Shown here: positions 27,272 to 36,841 of the stretch, one piece after another
Numbering within the stretch: the first letter of the stretch is position 1
Layout of the letters: each line of letters begins with the position of its first letter
NCBI GenBank assembly: GCA_013177805.1
Contig: JABLXU010000002.1
Location: forward strand, 62,001-126,000
DNA from: Candidatus Omnitrophota bacterium
GTDB lineage: Bacteria > Hinthialibacterota > Hinthialibacteria > Hinthialibacterales > Hinthialibacteraceae
Length of the DNA stretch: 64,000 nt
Direction of reading: 5' to 3'
Program-made: the position numbers and the translations under genes
The notes under the pieces: model-generated
What the model saw: only the letters and a program-made list of their open reading frames with translations
What the model was told of the DNA's origin: nothing
Database searches by the model: none

Positions 27272-28397
27272 TGGAGGACTCGAACAGGGTGCGGTACTTG
27301 GTTTCGCTTTCCTTCAGGGCTTCCTCGGTTTGTTTCTGTTCGGTGATATCCCGCCCGACGGATTGAAACTCGATTAGTGTTCCATCGCGGTTAAAAATGG
27401 CTTGGTCCGTCCAATGCTGCCACCGGACCAGCCCGTCCGGCAGAATGGTCCGGTGCTGAATGGAACGGATGGGTTGATCGGGACTAAACTGGCGGAGATG
27501 CTCCCGCATCCGGTGTTGGTCCTCCTCGGGAAGAAAGGTCATGAAATTCAACCCGATGAGTTCTTCTTTCTTCATGTGGAAATAATCGCAATAGGCCTTG
27601 TTGACATACGTCAGCGTGCCATCGGGATTGAATCCACAAATCAGGTCGGTTTGCCGCTCCAACAAAAGGCGGTATTTTTCCTCGCTTTTGAGAAGATCGT
27701 CCAGGATTTGTTGATGCGTGCCAAGGTTTTGCAGAATGCGGTCGATTTCCCGGGAAACGGGATTGGGCGTTACGAAGTCCGCGGGCGGGATATAATAAAA
27801 ATTCTGACACACCCAACCGTTGGTGACCACGGTGGGATGCGTGTAAATCACATCCAAAATGATTTCGGGATCCACACAGTTCCGGTCGAATTGCGATAAG
27901 CAGAGGATGGCGTGGGTGGTGATGAAATGCTGGAGATGGGCCAAGGTCTCCCGCACCCGCGTGATACCGGAGCCGGGCCTCAATATCCCGGTCATCTCGA
28001 TAGCGAGGCGGACCGCGGTAAATCCCTTTTGCTGCGCGGACTCGACCGCCGCGTCCAAGGCAGCCGATAGATGATGGAACTCGGCATTCCCGCCCGCCTG
28101 GTTCAGCCTCCCCCCGGAGAGAAAGGAGTCGAATCCCATGCTCACGACGGCCTGGGTTTTCTGACAATGGTCCACATCGATCTCCCAGTCCCGCAGCGCC
28201 GTCCAAATCATTTCCGGGGGATTATCGCGCGCCAAATAGATACACTGTTCACCCCGCTCCAAACCAATCAGAAAGAAAGGTATCACGGTGGCCAGTTGTT
28301 CGGTCCGGTCCTTATATATCAAGCAGACCGGATCGTGAACTCCAATCCGCTCGAGCGACTTGATGAATTGCGCATCCGGCGTGAGTGCACCCGCCAT
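27030..28397 (-). CDS. MEDS-PAS sensor, 5' portion of the frameshifted histidine kinase
   Basis: Residues about 15-185 resemble the MEDS (DcmR-type sensory) domain: DPVCLIYKDRTEQLATVIPF and GLERGEQCIYLARD, with a degraded RecA-like fold. About 235-360 is a PAS domain (EEKYRLLLERQTDLICGFN, ending VGRDITEQKQTEEALKES). A second PAS begins (TLFESSNDGIFLIQEDRFVDCNP) and then the frame is lost; the last 60 or so residues (PGGGIVRPAAG onward) are out of frame and not real. GGGGAGG lies 10 bases before the ATG. The cytoplasmic layout suggests sensing of a soluble small molecule or redox state. Whether the shift is a true mutation or an assembly error cannot be told here. Confidence 0.75.
   Translation of the reverse strand: MAGALTPDAQFIKSLERIGVHDPVCLIYKDRTEQLATVIPFFLIGLERGEQCIYLARDNPPEMIWTALRDWEIDVDHCQKTQAVVSMGFDSFLSGGRLNQAGGNAEFHHLSAALDAAVESAQQKGFTAVRLAIEMTGILRPGSGITRVRETLAHLQHFITTHAILCLSQFDRNCVDPEIILDVIYTHPTVVTNGWVCQNFYYIPPADFVTPNPVSREIDRILQNLGTHQQILDDLLKSEEKYRLLLERQTDLICGFNPDGTLTYVNKAYCDYFHMKKEELIGLNFMTFLPEEDQHRMREHLRQFSPDQPIRSIQHRTILPDGLVRWQHWTDQAIFNRDGTLIEFQSVGRDITEQKQTEEALKESETKYRTLFESSNDGIFLIQEDRFVDCNPPGGGIVRPAAGRDSRPDTRRVFASLPTRWGIFAREIPPAGPSGRGKPTSIFRMAASPPRWHGF
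27220..27224 (-). other. Frameshift site (G5/C5 run) in the histidine kinase
   Basis: On the minus strand the sequence is GATTGCAATCCCCCGGGCGGTG. Removing one C gives D-C-N-P-R-A-V-E-L-F-G, a normal PAS sequence, joining the two frames. With five C residues the upstream frame becomes C-N-P-P-G-G. A homopolymer indel is thus the simplest explanation. Confidence 0.85.
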
Positions 28398-28731
28398 GAG
28401 TCAGAATCCTCCCCACCTCTCCCCCTAACCGGTATCTTCCCTGTCAATGCGCCAATCTTCCCGTACACGAAAAACAGGGGTGTTCACAGGCAAAGGAAAA
28501 GTATAGTAAATTATAAATATTAAAACGCCCATGACATGGAATGAAGTGGAATAACCATGAATTCCAATACATCTCGTGGGATCAAGGGCCGGTCTTCCGT
28601 CCGCCCGGCGGGTTTTCCCCGCTGAACGTGTCCCGGGGGAATCCGGATCGCTTCCTTGCCAAGTCAAGGAAAATTGAGGATGATAACCTCACGCTTGGTG
28701 ATTTTATAATCAATTCGTGGAAGGGGGTTTC
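28398..28731. other. Divergent intergenic region
   Basis: About 330 bases between the frameshifted kinase (minus) and the oxidoreductase (plus). It holds an AT-rich stretch at 28500-28530 that may include promoters, but no clear -35/-10 pair, terminator or RNA was seen. Confidence 0.4.
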
Positions 28732-30084
28732 ATGACGATGTCTCGAATGCCGAAGACCACCCGCCGGACGTTTCTGCAATCCACCGGGGCTTCCGCGCTC
28801 TGTTTGGGCTTCGCGGGGAACGCCCCCGCCTGGGTGCCCCATACGGTCCTGGGGCAAACACCCCCCAGCGACCGGATCGTCATCGGGCATATCGGTTTGG
28901 GTTGGCGGGGATTCGAGTTGGTACGGCAGACGTTCCGGAATCCCAATTTACGGATCGCGGCGGTGGCCGATCTGGATCTCGCCTTTTTAATGAAACGGCT
29001 CCAATTTCTCGACGATCAAGCCTCGATCGACCGCCCCTGGATCAAGGGGGAAGGATGGGACTGCCTCCCTGCCCCCACGCCGGCGGGTGGCGTGGATCCC
29101 TATCTGGATTACCGTTACCTCCTCGACCGCCAGGACATCGACGCCGTGGTGATCGCTGTTCCGGACCATTGGCATGCCAAAACGTATATCGACGCCCTGG
29201 ACGCCGGCAAGGACGTGTATGGGGAAAAACCCTTGACCCTGACCATCAACCAAGGCCGCGCGGTGGTCCGTAAAGTCCAGGAAACCGGGCGGGTCTTCCA
29301 AACCGGTTTGCAACAACGGTCCGATCCCCTCTTCCGGACCGCGTGCGAGTATGTCCGCAATGGCCGCCTGGGAACCTTGAAACGGATTCGGATCCTGATC
29401 CGGGGCACCAACGTCATTGATCCCGTTCCGGACGCGCCGGTCCCGCCCGGATTGGATTGGGACCGTTGGTTGGGACCGGCCCCCAAAGTGCCTTACAATC
29501 CCCTGCGCAGCCACGTCACCTTCCGCTGGTTTTGGGATTATTCCGGCGGCCAAATCACCGATCTCGGCGCGCATCACGCGGACATCGCGCAATGGGCGCT
29601 GGGCATGGACCGCTCCGGCCCCCGCAAAATTGAAGGTTTTGCCCGCACCCGGCCAGGCGCGTACGAGACCTACACGGATTACGACATCCGGCTCACCTAC
29701 GAAAACGGCGTAGTGCTCACCTTCGAAAGCATTCCCGATTTCGACATGATCTTCGAGGGCGAAAAAGGGGAAATTTTCGTCAACCGCGGCGTGATCAAAT
29801 CCACGCCCGAAGACATTCTCAAGGAACCGCTGACTTCCAGCGACGAGCGCCTGCCCGTCAGCGATAACCATATGCAAAACTGGGTGGATTGCATCCGGAG
29901 CCGGGCGCTGCCCCTCACGGACGTGGAAACCGGCCACCGGACCGCCACGGTTTGCCACCTGGCCAACATCTTCGGCATGATTCAACGGCCCCTGGAATGG
30001 GATCCGGTCCGGGAAGTGTTCGTGAACGATCCGGAAGCTAACCAATACCTGGAACGCCCCCAGCGGGAACCGTACGCCATCTAA
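28732..30084 (+). CDS. Tat-exported Gfo/Idh/MocA family oxidoreductase
   Basis: About 450 residues. The signal TTRRTFLQSTGASALCLGFAG is a twin-arginine leader. The Rossmann start IVIGHIGLGWRGFELV (GxGxxG variant), followed by AVADLD, is the NAD(P)-binding site; GEKPLT is the family EKP motif with the catalytic-type Lys; GGQITDLGAHHADIAQW carries the conserved GGG-D-G-H-D-like segment of the C-terminal domain. Such exported GFO/IDH/MocA enzymes are abundant in Planctomycetes and related groups; they act on sugars or glycosides with a tightly bound cofactor. AAGGGGG lies just upstream; ATG 28738 is an equally possible start. Confidence 0.88.
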   Translation: MTMSRMPKTTRRTFLQSTGASALCLGFAGNAPAWVPHTVLGQTPPSDRIVIGHIGLGWRGFELVRQTFRNPNLRIAAVADLDLAFLMKRLQFLDDQASIDRPWIKGEGWDCLPAPTPAGGVDPYLDYRYLLDRQDIDAVVIAVPDHWHAKTYIDALDAGKDVYGEKPLTLTINQGRAVVRKVQETGRVFQTGLQQRSDPLFRTACEYVRNGRLGTLKRIRILIRGTNVIDPVPDAPVPPGLDWDRWLGPAPKVPYNPLRSHVTFRWFWDYSGGQITDLGAHHADIAQWALGMDRSGPRKIEGFARTRPGAYETYTDYDIRLTYENGVVLTFESIPDFDMIFEGEKGEIFVNRGVIKSTPEDILKEPLTSSDERLPVSDNHMQNWVDCIRSRALPLTDVETGHRTATVCHLANIFGMIQRPLEWDPVREVFVNDPEANQYLERPQREPYAI

Positions 30085-30470
30085 ATCGAATTTTTAGGAT
30101 TCATCCAGCTGATTTTTATGGTTCCTCCAGGAGGTGCGCACCTCCCTCTCCCGGGGAGAGGGTAAAAATGAGAGAATCACGGATATGCCTTCTGATTCAA
30201 TGCCGCGAGGATATCCCCATGGGCCTTCCCCCAGGCTCAATTCCTGGTGGAATCCACCTTCCCCGCATTCATGCCTGATCACCGCCTGGCGGCTCCACGA
30301 AATTATGCAACTATAATACGCTTTATCTTTATATCGTGATCTTGGCCGGGTCACCTGCCCGGCCGAATCCAGGCGGTGTTGTCCTGTGTCCCATAGATTC
30401 CTGGGAGGATGATCCGCGGCAAACCGCCCAGATCCACAATTGCATACCCCCCCTCGGGAGAGTGGTACGG
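30085..30470. other. Intergenic region with a partial MITE-like copy
   Basis: About 385 bases. GGATTCATCCAGC at 30097-30109 resembles the left end of the inverted-repeat element, and CCTCCCTCTCCCGGGGAGAGGG with AATGAGAG (about 30141-30176) matches its palindromic core, in the orientation of copy 1. No right end was found, so this is a degenerate or partial copy. A TATAAT hexamer at 30312-30317 may be a -10 element for the sensor kinase, without a recognisable -35. Confidence 0.5.
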
Positions 30471-33400
30471 ATGGCACAACGATTTCTTCTTGGATTCCTT
30501 CTCCTTACCGGATTGGCTTGTCCCGCCTGGAACGATATTCTGAGCCAGCATTTCCGCTATTGGAACGTCTCGGATGGCTTGGCGGAATCCTGGTCGAATT
30601 GGATCAACCTCAGCCCGCTGGGCAACGTGTTGATCAGCCATGGCGAAGTCGGGCAATTCAGTTATCTGGATGGGTATTTCGTTCACCGTTTTCCCAGTCC
30701 GGGAGCCTATATTGAGATCCTGGAAAGCCCCTCCGGTCAATTCTGGGCTTGGTCCCCCAAGGGATTGCAAACCCTTATCGACAAGCGCTGGATTGAATTC
30801 CCTGTGCCGGAAATCGAGGCGGCGGATGAAGGAATTTCCATCTTGCCGATGGAGGACGACCAAGTCCTGTTTTTGTTACCGGACCGACTCATGGCGTTTC
30901 ACGCCGACCGGCAGGAAACCACGTTGATTCAATCGGCGGAAGATACCCAAATCGGCCGGTTCATCTCCATGCACCGCTCCAAAATCCATGGAATTTGGAT
31001 CACGGGCGAACGCGGTGTCGCCCGCATCCGGGAAACAAACCATCCCCTGCAACCCCATCCCCCTTGGGAGGAGCATCCCTGCCCGGAAGAACTCGGCTTG
31101 CGCGACTTCGTGTATGTGTCCGAGGCCTCTAGCGGCAAGATATACTCCAGCGCGTATTCCCGCGGCGCGGCCGGCCGGGTGATTACGGAGCACGACGGCC
31201 ATACCTGGCGGATTGCCTACACACAAACGGGGGATGACCAATTGCTCATGGGATTCCCTGGCCCCGACGATTATTTTTTCTTGGCTAAACTCAATCCTTC
31301 ACGGGGATTGCTGCTCAGCACGATAATCCGGGGCAAGGAATTTCCCCTCGAAAAAAAAGAAGCCTTGGCCGGACGCTTTTATAGTGCCGAGTTGGAGCCG
31401 GAAGGTGTCTTTTGGTTCGCCACTTCTCAAGGCATCGCACGCTACGCGCCCCCCACATGGCGGACCCCGTCCGCCATCGCGGGAAACGATCAAACCTTTC
31501 ACGCCATCGAAGAGGATTCCGCTGGACGGCTTTGGTTTCTCTGCCGGACTTCCCTATGGAAATTGGAACAAGAAGAATGGGAAGAATACCCGTTTCCCCC
31601 CAATGTCTATTCTTTTATCTTTCAAACCACCGGTTTATGTCCCCTCCCGGACGGTAAACTGGCCATCCGCACCGATATGCCGCATCTGTTGGTCTTCGAT
31701 CCCTCCACCCGGCGCTATGAAACCGTATCCCATCCGTCCGGTTTCGAAATCGGCTATTTGCGGCCCCGGGTTCAAGGCGGCGCCTGGGTGCAAACCACCA
31801 ATCCCCAAACTGGCGATTTTGGCTTGGAAATTTACGATGGCCACCGCTTCCAATCCGTGGTGAACCTCAAAGACCAATGGAACTTGGGAGAGTTGCGATT
31901 TCTGCTCGAAACTCAAAACGGGGACCTGTGGCTGGGCGGGGTGCGGTCCGAAGGATTGGGATTATACCGGAAAGGGAAATGGCGGCCGTTCACCCAACAA
32001 GACGGATACACCGACCGCGGGGCGTTTTGTTTTCTGGAACTGAACGATGGAAAAATCTGGACCGGCGGCCGGGATAAAATCATGGAATATGACGGAAAAT
32101 CCTGGCGCGAAGTCCGTTCCGGCCTGGATTCCGTGCGCTCCATGACCATTGGCCGGGATGGCAGCATCTGGGTTGCCAGCGGCGTGGGATTATTGCGGTA
32201 CCTGGATGGCTCGTGGGTTGCCAACACATATGAAGAAGGTCTGCCTAACACCGCCATCTACAAGGTGTTCGAAGACCGGCAAGGGCGCATTTGGGCTGGC
32301 ACCGCCAGCGGACTTAGTTTGTATCATCCCGAAGCGGACCGGGACCCGCCGGAGACGGAGATCCCCGTGGATCGCAACGTGAAGGAAACCCCTCCGGCCG
32401 GAGATTGCCGGATCGTCTTCGGCGGTATTGACCGATGGAAATACACCATGGCCAACCGGTTGTTGTTCTCGTACCGCCTGGATGGCGGCAAGTGGTCTCC
32501 CTTCATGCCGGAACCGTTGGCCACTTTCACCGGATTGTCGTTCGGGCCTCACCGGCTGGAAGTGCGGGCCATGGACCGGAATTGGAATATCGATCCCACG
32601 CCCGCCGTGTTCGATTTCACCGTGCTGGAACCCTGGTATTATGAACAAGGATTCATCTATATCGCCATCGGCGGTTTCCTGATCATCGTGTTGCTGACCG
32701 GCTATTCGACCACCCGGCATTATCAGCTGCGGAAAGCCTTCCGCCAGGTGCGGGAAGCCAACGAACAGCTGCAACTGGCCAACCAAAAACTGCGGGAACT
32801 GGATCAGATGAAAACGGCGTTCGTCTCCCAGGCCTCCCACGATCTGCGCACGCCCCTCACCACCATCAAAAGCAGCCTCGACATCTTGTTGCGGGGGATC
32901 GGCGGGGGGTTGAGCGAAAAACAATTAAGTATCGTGGAACGGGCTCACCGCTCCGTCAACCGGCTCAACGACCTCGTGAACGATGTCCTCGACCTTTCCC
33001 GCATTGAATCCGGCCGCATGATCCTCAACAAATGTGTGATTCCCATGCGCACCTTGGTGGAGGACCTGATTCACGAAAACCGCCTGATTGCCAAGCAGCG
33101 GCAGATCACGCTGGAACTCCAGTGCGGGGACGGATTGTTTCAAGTAGAAGCCGACGCGGGTAAAATGGAACGGGTGGTCAGTGAATTTATCGGAAACGCC
33201 ATTAAATACACCCCGGAAGGGGGGCACGTCACGGTCCGCCTGTACCCATTCGACTCCACCCGCATCGCGATCGAGGTCCAGGACACGGGCATTGGAATGC
33301 ACCCCGATGAAATCAAGCACATCTTCGAACGGTTTTACCGGATTCCCCGCTCCACCGACATGGCCAAGGGCACGGGATTAGGACTCTCCATCGTTAAAGA

Positions 33401-33533
33401 GCTGGTGGAAATGCACGGCGGGGAAATCCAAGTTCAATCCGAAATCAAGAAAGGCACCCGTTTCACCATCATCTTGCCGGTGGCACAATCCGGGAATCTG
33501 GAAACCCGGGACACACAGGGAGAAATCGCATGA
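30471..33533 (+). CDS. Propeller-type transmembrane sensor histidine kinase
   Basis: About 1,020 residues. The ATG at 30471 starts a signal peptide (RFLLGFLLLTGLACPAW). Residues about 25-630 are a two-component-regulator-propeller sensor with repeated blades (GRLWFLCRTSLWKL, GSIWVASGVGLLRY, GRIWAGTASGLSLY), then a Y_Y_Y-type Ig domain (about 650-720). One membrane helix (about 727-747) and a coiled coil lead to HisKA (SHDLRTP, His about 790) and HATPase_c (NAIKYTP, DTGIGM, GTGLGLSIV). Such periplasmic sensors, like Bacteroides SusR-type hybrids, often detect glycans, but this one has no fused receiver or HTH. Its last bases overlap the next gene (ATGA), so it should phosphorylate that receiver. 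Confidence 0.9.
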   Translation: MAQRFLLGFLLLTGLACPAWNDILSQHFRYWNVSDGLAESWSNWINLSPLGNVLISHGEVGQFSYLDGYFVHRFPSPGAYIEILESPSGQFWAWSPKGLQTLIDKRWIEFPVPEIEAADEGISILPMEDDQVLFLLPDRLMAFHADRQETTLIQSAEDTQIGRFISMHRSKIHGIWITGERGVARIRETNHPLQPHPPWEEHPCPEELGLRDFVYVSEASSGKIYSSAYSRGAAGRVITEHDGHTWRIAYTQTGDDQLLMGFPGPDDYFFLAKLNPSRGLLLSTIIRGKEFPLEKKEALAGRFYSAELEPEGVFWFATSQGIARYAPPTWRTPSAIAGNDQTFHAIEEDSAGRLWFLCRTSLWKLEQEEWEEYPFPPNVYSFIFQTTGLCPLPDGKLAIRTDMPHLLVFDPSTRRYETVSHPSGFEIGYLRPRVQGGAWVQTTNPQTGDFGLEIYDGHRFQSVVNLKDQWNLGELRFLLETQNGDLWLGGVRSEGLGLYRKGKWRPFTQQDGYTDRGAFCFLELNDGKIWTGGRDKIMEYDGKSWREVRSGLDSVRSMTIGRDGSIWVASGVGLLRYLDGSWVANTYEEGLPNTAIYKVFEDRQGRIWAGTASGLSLYHPEADRDPPETEIPVDRNVKETPPAGDCRIVFGGIDRWKYTMANRLLFSYRLDGGKWSPFMPEPLATFTGLSFGPHRLEVRAMDRNWNIDPTPAVFDFTVLEPWYYEQGFIYIAIGGFLIIVLLTGYSTTRHYQLRKAFRQVREANEQLQLANQKLRELDQMKTAFVSQASHDLRTPLTTIKSSLDILLRGIGGGLSEKQLSIVERAHRSVNRLNDLVNDVLDLSRIESGRMILNKCVIPMRTLVEDLIHENRLIAKQRQITLELQCGDGLFQVEADAGKMERVVSEFIGNAIKYTPEGGHVTVRLYPFDSTRIAIEVQDTGIGMHPDEIKHIFERFYRIPRSTDMAKGTGLGLSIVKELVEMHGGEIQVQSEIKKGTRFTIILPVAQSGNLETRDTQGEIA

Positions 33534-34663
33534 GCGGAAAAGGCTTGCTGCTGTTAGTCGATGACGAAGAAGATATCCGCCAAAACCTCCGGGATTACGC
33601 GGAAATGGAAGGGTACGAAGTGTTGGAAGCGGAAAACGGCGTGGAAGCACTCCGGATTCTGGATCACGCGCAGCCCGGAGTGGTGATCAGCGACATCATG
33701 ATGCCGGAAATGGATGGATTGGAATTGCTGAAACGCCTCCACGCCGCCGGCAACGACATTCCCGTCATCATCATGACGGCTTTCGGCACCATCGAGCGGG
33801 CCGTAAAAGCTATGAAACTAGGCGCCGCTGATTTTATCACCAAGCCCATTGACCTGGACATGATGCTTCAAGTGGTAAAACGGGTGCTGACCCGGGCCGA
33901 ACTCGAACAAAAAGTCAAGCAGCAAGAGCGGCAGATGAAAGAAGATCTACACTTGGCATCGCTGATCCAGCGCTGCATGCTGCCCCAGAATTTGGACACG
34001 CCTTTTTTGTCCCTCACCCTGCGTTACGAACCTCTCATCGAAATCGGCGGAGATTACCTGACCGCTCAGGCGTACGGGGACGACCGCATTGCAGTCGCCC
34101 TGTACGATGTCACCGGCCATGGGGTGGCCGCCTCGCTGGTCGCCACCATGATTCATCACCAACTTTCCCTCCTGATGGCGCAGCCCAGTCCTCCTTACGA
34201 AATCCTGTACCAGATCAACCAATTCGCCACGGAAAAATTTTGCGTCACCGGCATTTTTTTCACCCTTGTGCTCGTCCAATTCGACGCCCGGCAAGGAATC
34301 CTCACCGCCGCCAACGCCGGCCATCCCGACATCCTGATCTGGCGCGCGGACCGCGGCGCATTTGAAACGATCCCTTCACATACCCTGCCGGTTGGCATTC
34401 AAAAATTTCAAGTCCAAGAATCGTACCAAACTACCCTCCCCCTGGCCTCCGGCGACCGGATCCTGCTCTATACGGACGGTTTCACCGAAACCCGGCTGAA
34501 AAACAACGAACTTCTGGGCCGCAAAGCCTTCATGGAGATGATCCAGCCCTGGATGAGGCTGCCCGCCCAGGAATTCATGGACAGGACGTTGGAAGCCATC
34601 GCTTCGCTCCGCGCGGGCGGGCCTACGGACGATTTAACCCTGGTGACCGTGGACCGGAAATGA
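33530..34663 (+). CDS. Response regulator with PP2C/SpoIIE-type phosphatase output (RsbU-like)
   Basis: 377 residues. Receiver domain about 5-122 with acidic pocket DDEED, phospho-acceptor Asp55 (VVISDIMMPEMDG), T and K (FITKP). A short coiled coil (about 125-145) leads to a SpoIIE/PP2C domain (about 165-375) with IGGDY, VTGHGVAASLV, YTDGFTE and GPTDDLTLV metal-binding motifs. Phosphatases of this type dephosphorylate STAS anti-sigma antagonists. Four-base ATGA overlap with the sensor kinase, and a STAS gene 200 bases downstream, give a full input-to-switch line: sensor, receiver-phosphatase, STAS substrate. Confidence 0.92.
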   Translation: MSGKGLLLLVDDEEDIRQNLRDYAEMEGYEVLEAENGVEALRILDHAQPGVVISDIMMPEMDGLELLKRLHAAGNDIPVIIMTAFGTIERAVKAMKLGAADFITKPIDLDMMLQVVKRVLTRAELEQKVKQQERQMKEDLHLASLIQRCMLPQNLDTPFLSLTLRYEPLIEIGGDYLTAQAYGDDRIAVALYDVTGHGVAASLVATMIHHQLSLLMAQPSPPYEILYQINQFATEKFCVTGIFFTLVLVQFDARQGILTAANAGHPDILIWRADRGAFETIPSHTLPVGIQKFQVQESYQTTLPLASGDRILLYTDGFTETRLKNNELLGRKAFMEMIQPWMRLPAQEFMDRTLEAIASLRAGGPTDDLTLVTVDRK

Positions 34664-34863
34664 TCCCGGATCGCCGAAAAGTATCCACAAAAATTCCCAT
34701 AAAAATTTGGACTTCCCAGGGGATTCCCATGCCGGGTATTCCATAGAGATAGTAAAAATGGTATGGTATGCCTGGATATCCGGAGATGGGATTCCAGGCG
34801 CATGGACGCCATGTGAACGGACTCCATCCGGCCAGACGCGATCCTAACACTGGGTATGAATCA

Positions 34864-35202
34864 ATGAAAATCGAGATTCGCAACGAATCGGGCGTCACCA
34901 TCATCAAACCGGATGGCAGAATGGATTTTGCAGGTCTGTCGGAATTTGCGGGTATACTCAACCGCTCCATTGAAGAAGGGGCCAACAAAATTCTGATTGA
35001 CTTCTCCAGCCTGGAATACATGAGCAGCGCCGGCATCCGCGCTCTTATGGAAGGCCTGAAACGCCTGGAACCGCAAAAAGGCGTCATGGCTTTCTGCTCC
35101 TTGCACCCCCAAATCAAGGAACTGTTCGAAGTCGTCCAATTGAACAAGATTTTCCCCATCTACCCTTCGGAATTCGAAGCGTTGGATGTCATGATGACCT
35201 GA
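34864..35202 (+). CDS. STAS-domain anti-sigma factor antagonist
   Basis: 112 residues, a single STAS domain. The conserved ILIDFSSLEYMSSAGIRAL contains the candidate phosphoserine (S54 or S55), matching the DSSGL position of SpoIIAA/RsbV. It probably binds an RsbW/SpoIIAB-like kinase or anti-sigma factor when unphosphorylated and is the likely substrate of the PP2C protein encoded upstream. No anti-sigma kinase or sigma factor gene is present in the window, so its partner is encoded elsewhere. The ATG at 34864 is preferred over an upstream in-frame start because the STAS fold begins there; its ribosome site is weak. Confidence 0.88.
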   Translation: MKIEIRNESGVTIIKPDGRMDFAGLSEFAGILNRSIEEGANKILIDFSSLEYMSSAGIRALMEGLKRLEPQKGVMAFCSLHPQIKELFEVVQLNKIFPIYPSEFEALDVMMT

Positions 35203-35672
35203 TTCCACTCCTCCTCGCCCGCATGCTCTTCTCGGGCGGCGCTTTCCCCAGCTCAAATGACTTTCCAGATCATACCGGTTGATCTCTTGGATGGATTTTG
35301 CATAATATAAATATATTGAATTTTAAAAAGGCCATGAACTCGTAACTGTCACCTTTTTTCTTGTTTTCCTATCCGGGGCAAACCTCGCAATACGGCGGGG
35401 AGAGAGAATGATTGGCTCCCGGAAAAACCGGGCTGGAGGAAATTGAGCTCTACTAACAATTGAAACGAATCTTATTTTCATTTACTGAAAAACGGTGTAA
35501 AATAGTGAACATGATGTCCTATGGACCGGCCAGCGGCCCCTTCTGATTCGGAAGTTGCGGATCCTCGTGAATCCGCGGGCACCGATCCGGTTTGTGATCT
35601 GAGCGACTGGCATTTGGTAGCGGGAGAGTTGGGCGTACGTTGGATACTTGCATTGAAAAAACTGGCGCTTCC
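35203..35672. other. Intergenic region between STAS gene and NarL-type regulator
   Basis: About 470 bases. A weak hairpin CGCCCG (35216-35221) with CGGGCG (35233-35238) may end the STAS transcript but has no good T tract. A second short hairpin CCCGG-AAAAA-CCGGG lies near 35418-35432. An AT-rich stretch at 35298-35320 could contain a promoter. No gene seen. Confidence 0.4.
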
Positions 35673-36326
35673 ATGAAAAACAAAATCCTCATTGTGGATG
35701 ATCATCCGATTGTGCGGCATGGTCTCAAACAACTGATCGATCAGGAGGAAGATTTGATTGTATGCGCGGAGGCGGACAACACGGCTTCGGCGCTCCGCAT
35801 GATCGCAAGTGAATCGCCGGATATCGCCATCGTGGATATTCATCTGGGAGAAAGCAACGGGATTGAGTTGATCAAACTCATCCGGTCCCAGTTCGGCGAG
35901 CTTCCCATCCTGGTGATTTCCCTGCATGAAGAATCCCACTTCGCCGAGCGGGCCCTTAAAGCCGGCGCCATGGGCTACATCATGAAGCAGGAGCTGACCG
36001 ATAATATCATGACCGCCATCCGCAAGGTACTGGATGGGCAGATTTATGTCAGCGAAGCCATGGCCTCCAAAATTCTGCAGAAAATATCCGGCCAAAAACC
36101 GGTGGGCATGCAAGCGTCGGTCGATGACCTGAGCGACCGGGAAATCGAAGTGTTCCGCCTCATCGGTCAGGGATACACCACCCGCCGGATCGCGGATCAG
36201 TTGCACTTGAGCGTGAAAACCATCGAGACCTACCGCATGCGCATCAAGGACAAGCTCCACCTGGACAGCACCAACGAATTACTGATGAAGGCCTTTGAAT
36301 GGGTAAATAACCAAACCACGGTCTAA
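35673..36326 (+). CDS. NarL/FixJ-family response regulator
   Basis: 217 residues. Receiver domain with DDHP (acidic pocket), phospho-acceptor Asp55 (IAIVDIHLGESNG), conserved S and K (VISLHEE, IMKQE). C-terminal LuxR-type HTH (about 150-210): LSDREIEVFRLIGQGYTTRRIA and LSVKTIETYRMRIKDKL. It should bind DNA when phosphorylated. No kinase gene is directly adjacent; the frameshifted MEDS-PAS kinase or a distant kinase could be its partner. The start at 35673 begins the receiver fold directly; an in-frame TTG at 35640 is less likely. Confidence 0.92.
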   Translation: MKNKILIVDDHPIVRHGLKQLIDQEEDLIVCAEADNTASALRMIASESPDIAIVDIHLGESNGIELIKLIRSQFGELPILVISLHEESHFAERALKAGAMGYIMKQELTDNIMTAIRKVLDGQIYVSEAMASKILQKISGQKPVGMQASVDDLSDREIEVFRLIGQGYTTRRIADQLHLSVKTIETYRMRIKDKLHLDSTNELLMKAFEWVNNQTTV

Positions 36327-36469
36327 GATTCATTCGCCTTCCGCCGCCGGTTCCTTGCCTTTTCCAATTGAATTCTCTCCTCCCGCATGATCCGGATCCG
36401 CTGTATGGATGGCGGGTTGTTCAGGCTCATCGCTTGACATAGCAGTAAAGCAGGCTTGATTTTCTTCGT

Positions 36470-36841
36470 TCATGCGGTCTCCCCGCATCCATTACGGCTT
36501 TCCGGCTTTTCGTACACGGCACGAACCACCGTGGTAATGCCGCCCCGGGGATTGAAATCGCCTTCCACTTTCATCCATAACGGTTCACAAGCCGCAACCA
36601 AGTCGTCAAGGATTTTATTAATCACCATTTCGTAAAAGATGCCTTGGTTGCGGTAGCCGAACAGGTAGATTTTCAGAGATTTGAGTTCGATGCACTGCTT
36701 ATCGGGAATGTATTCGATGCGAATGGTCCCGAAATCCGGATTGCCGGTCTTGGGACATACGGACGTAAATTCGGGGCAGGTGATAGCGATTGTGTAACGG
36801 CGCCCTGGATACGCGTTGTCGAAGGTTTCGATCGGACTCAT
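36470..36841 (-). CDS. queF: NADPH-dependent 7-cyano-7-deazaguanine reductase QueF
   Basis: About 123 residues, the length of the short single-domain (T-fold) QueF. The motif TCPEFTSVCPKTGNPDFG holds the thioimide-forming Cys (about 29) and catalytic Asp (about 36), with ELKSLKIYLFGYRNQG the NADPH-binding segment. It reduces preQ0 to preQ1 in queuosine tRNA modification. The ATG at 36841 has GAGG five bases upstream. No other queuosine gene (queC, queD, queE, tgt) lies in the window. No preQ1 riboswitch was recognised upstream. Confidence 0.95.
   Translation of the reverse strand: MSPIETFDNAYPGRRYTIAITCPEFTSVCPKTGNPDFGTIRIEYIPDKQCIELKSLKIYLFGYRNQGIFYEMVINKILDDLVAACEPLWMKVEGDFNPRGGITTVVRAVYEKPESRNGCGETA

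Noticed and set aside
30097..30176. Full third copy of the inverted-repeat element
   Set aside because: Left end and core look related, but no right terminal repeat could be found, so it is noted only as a partial copy.
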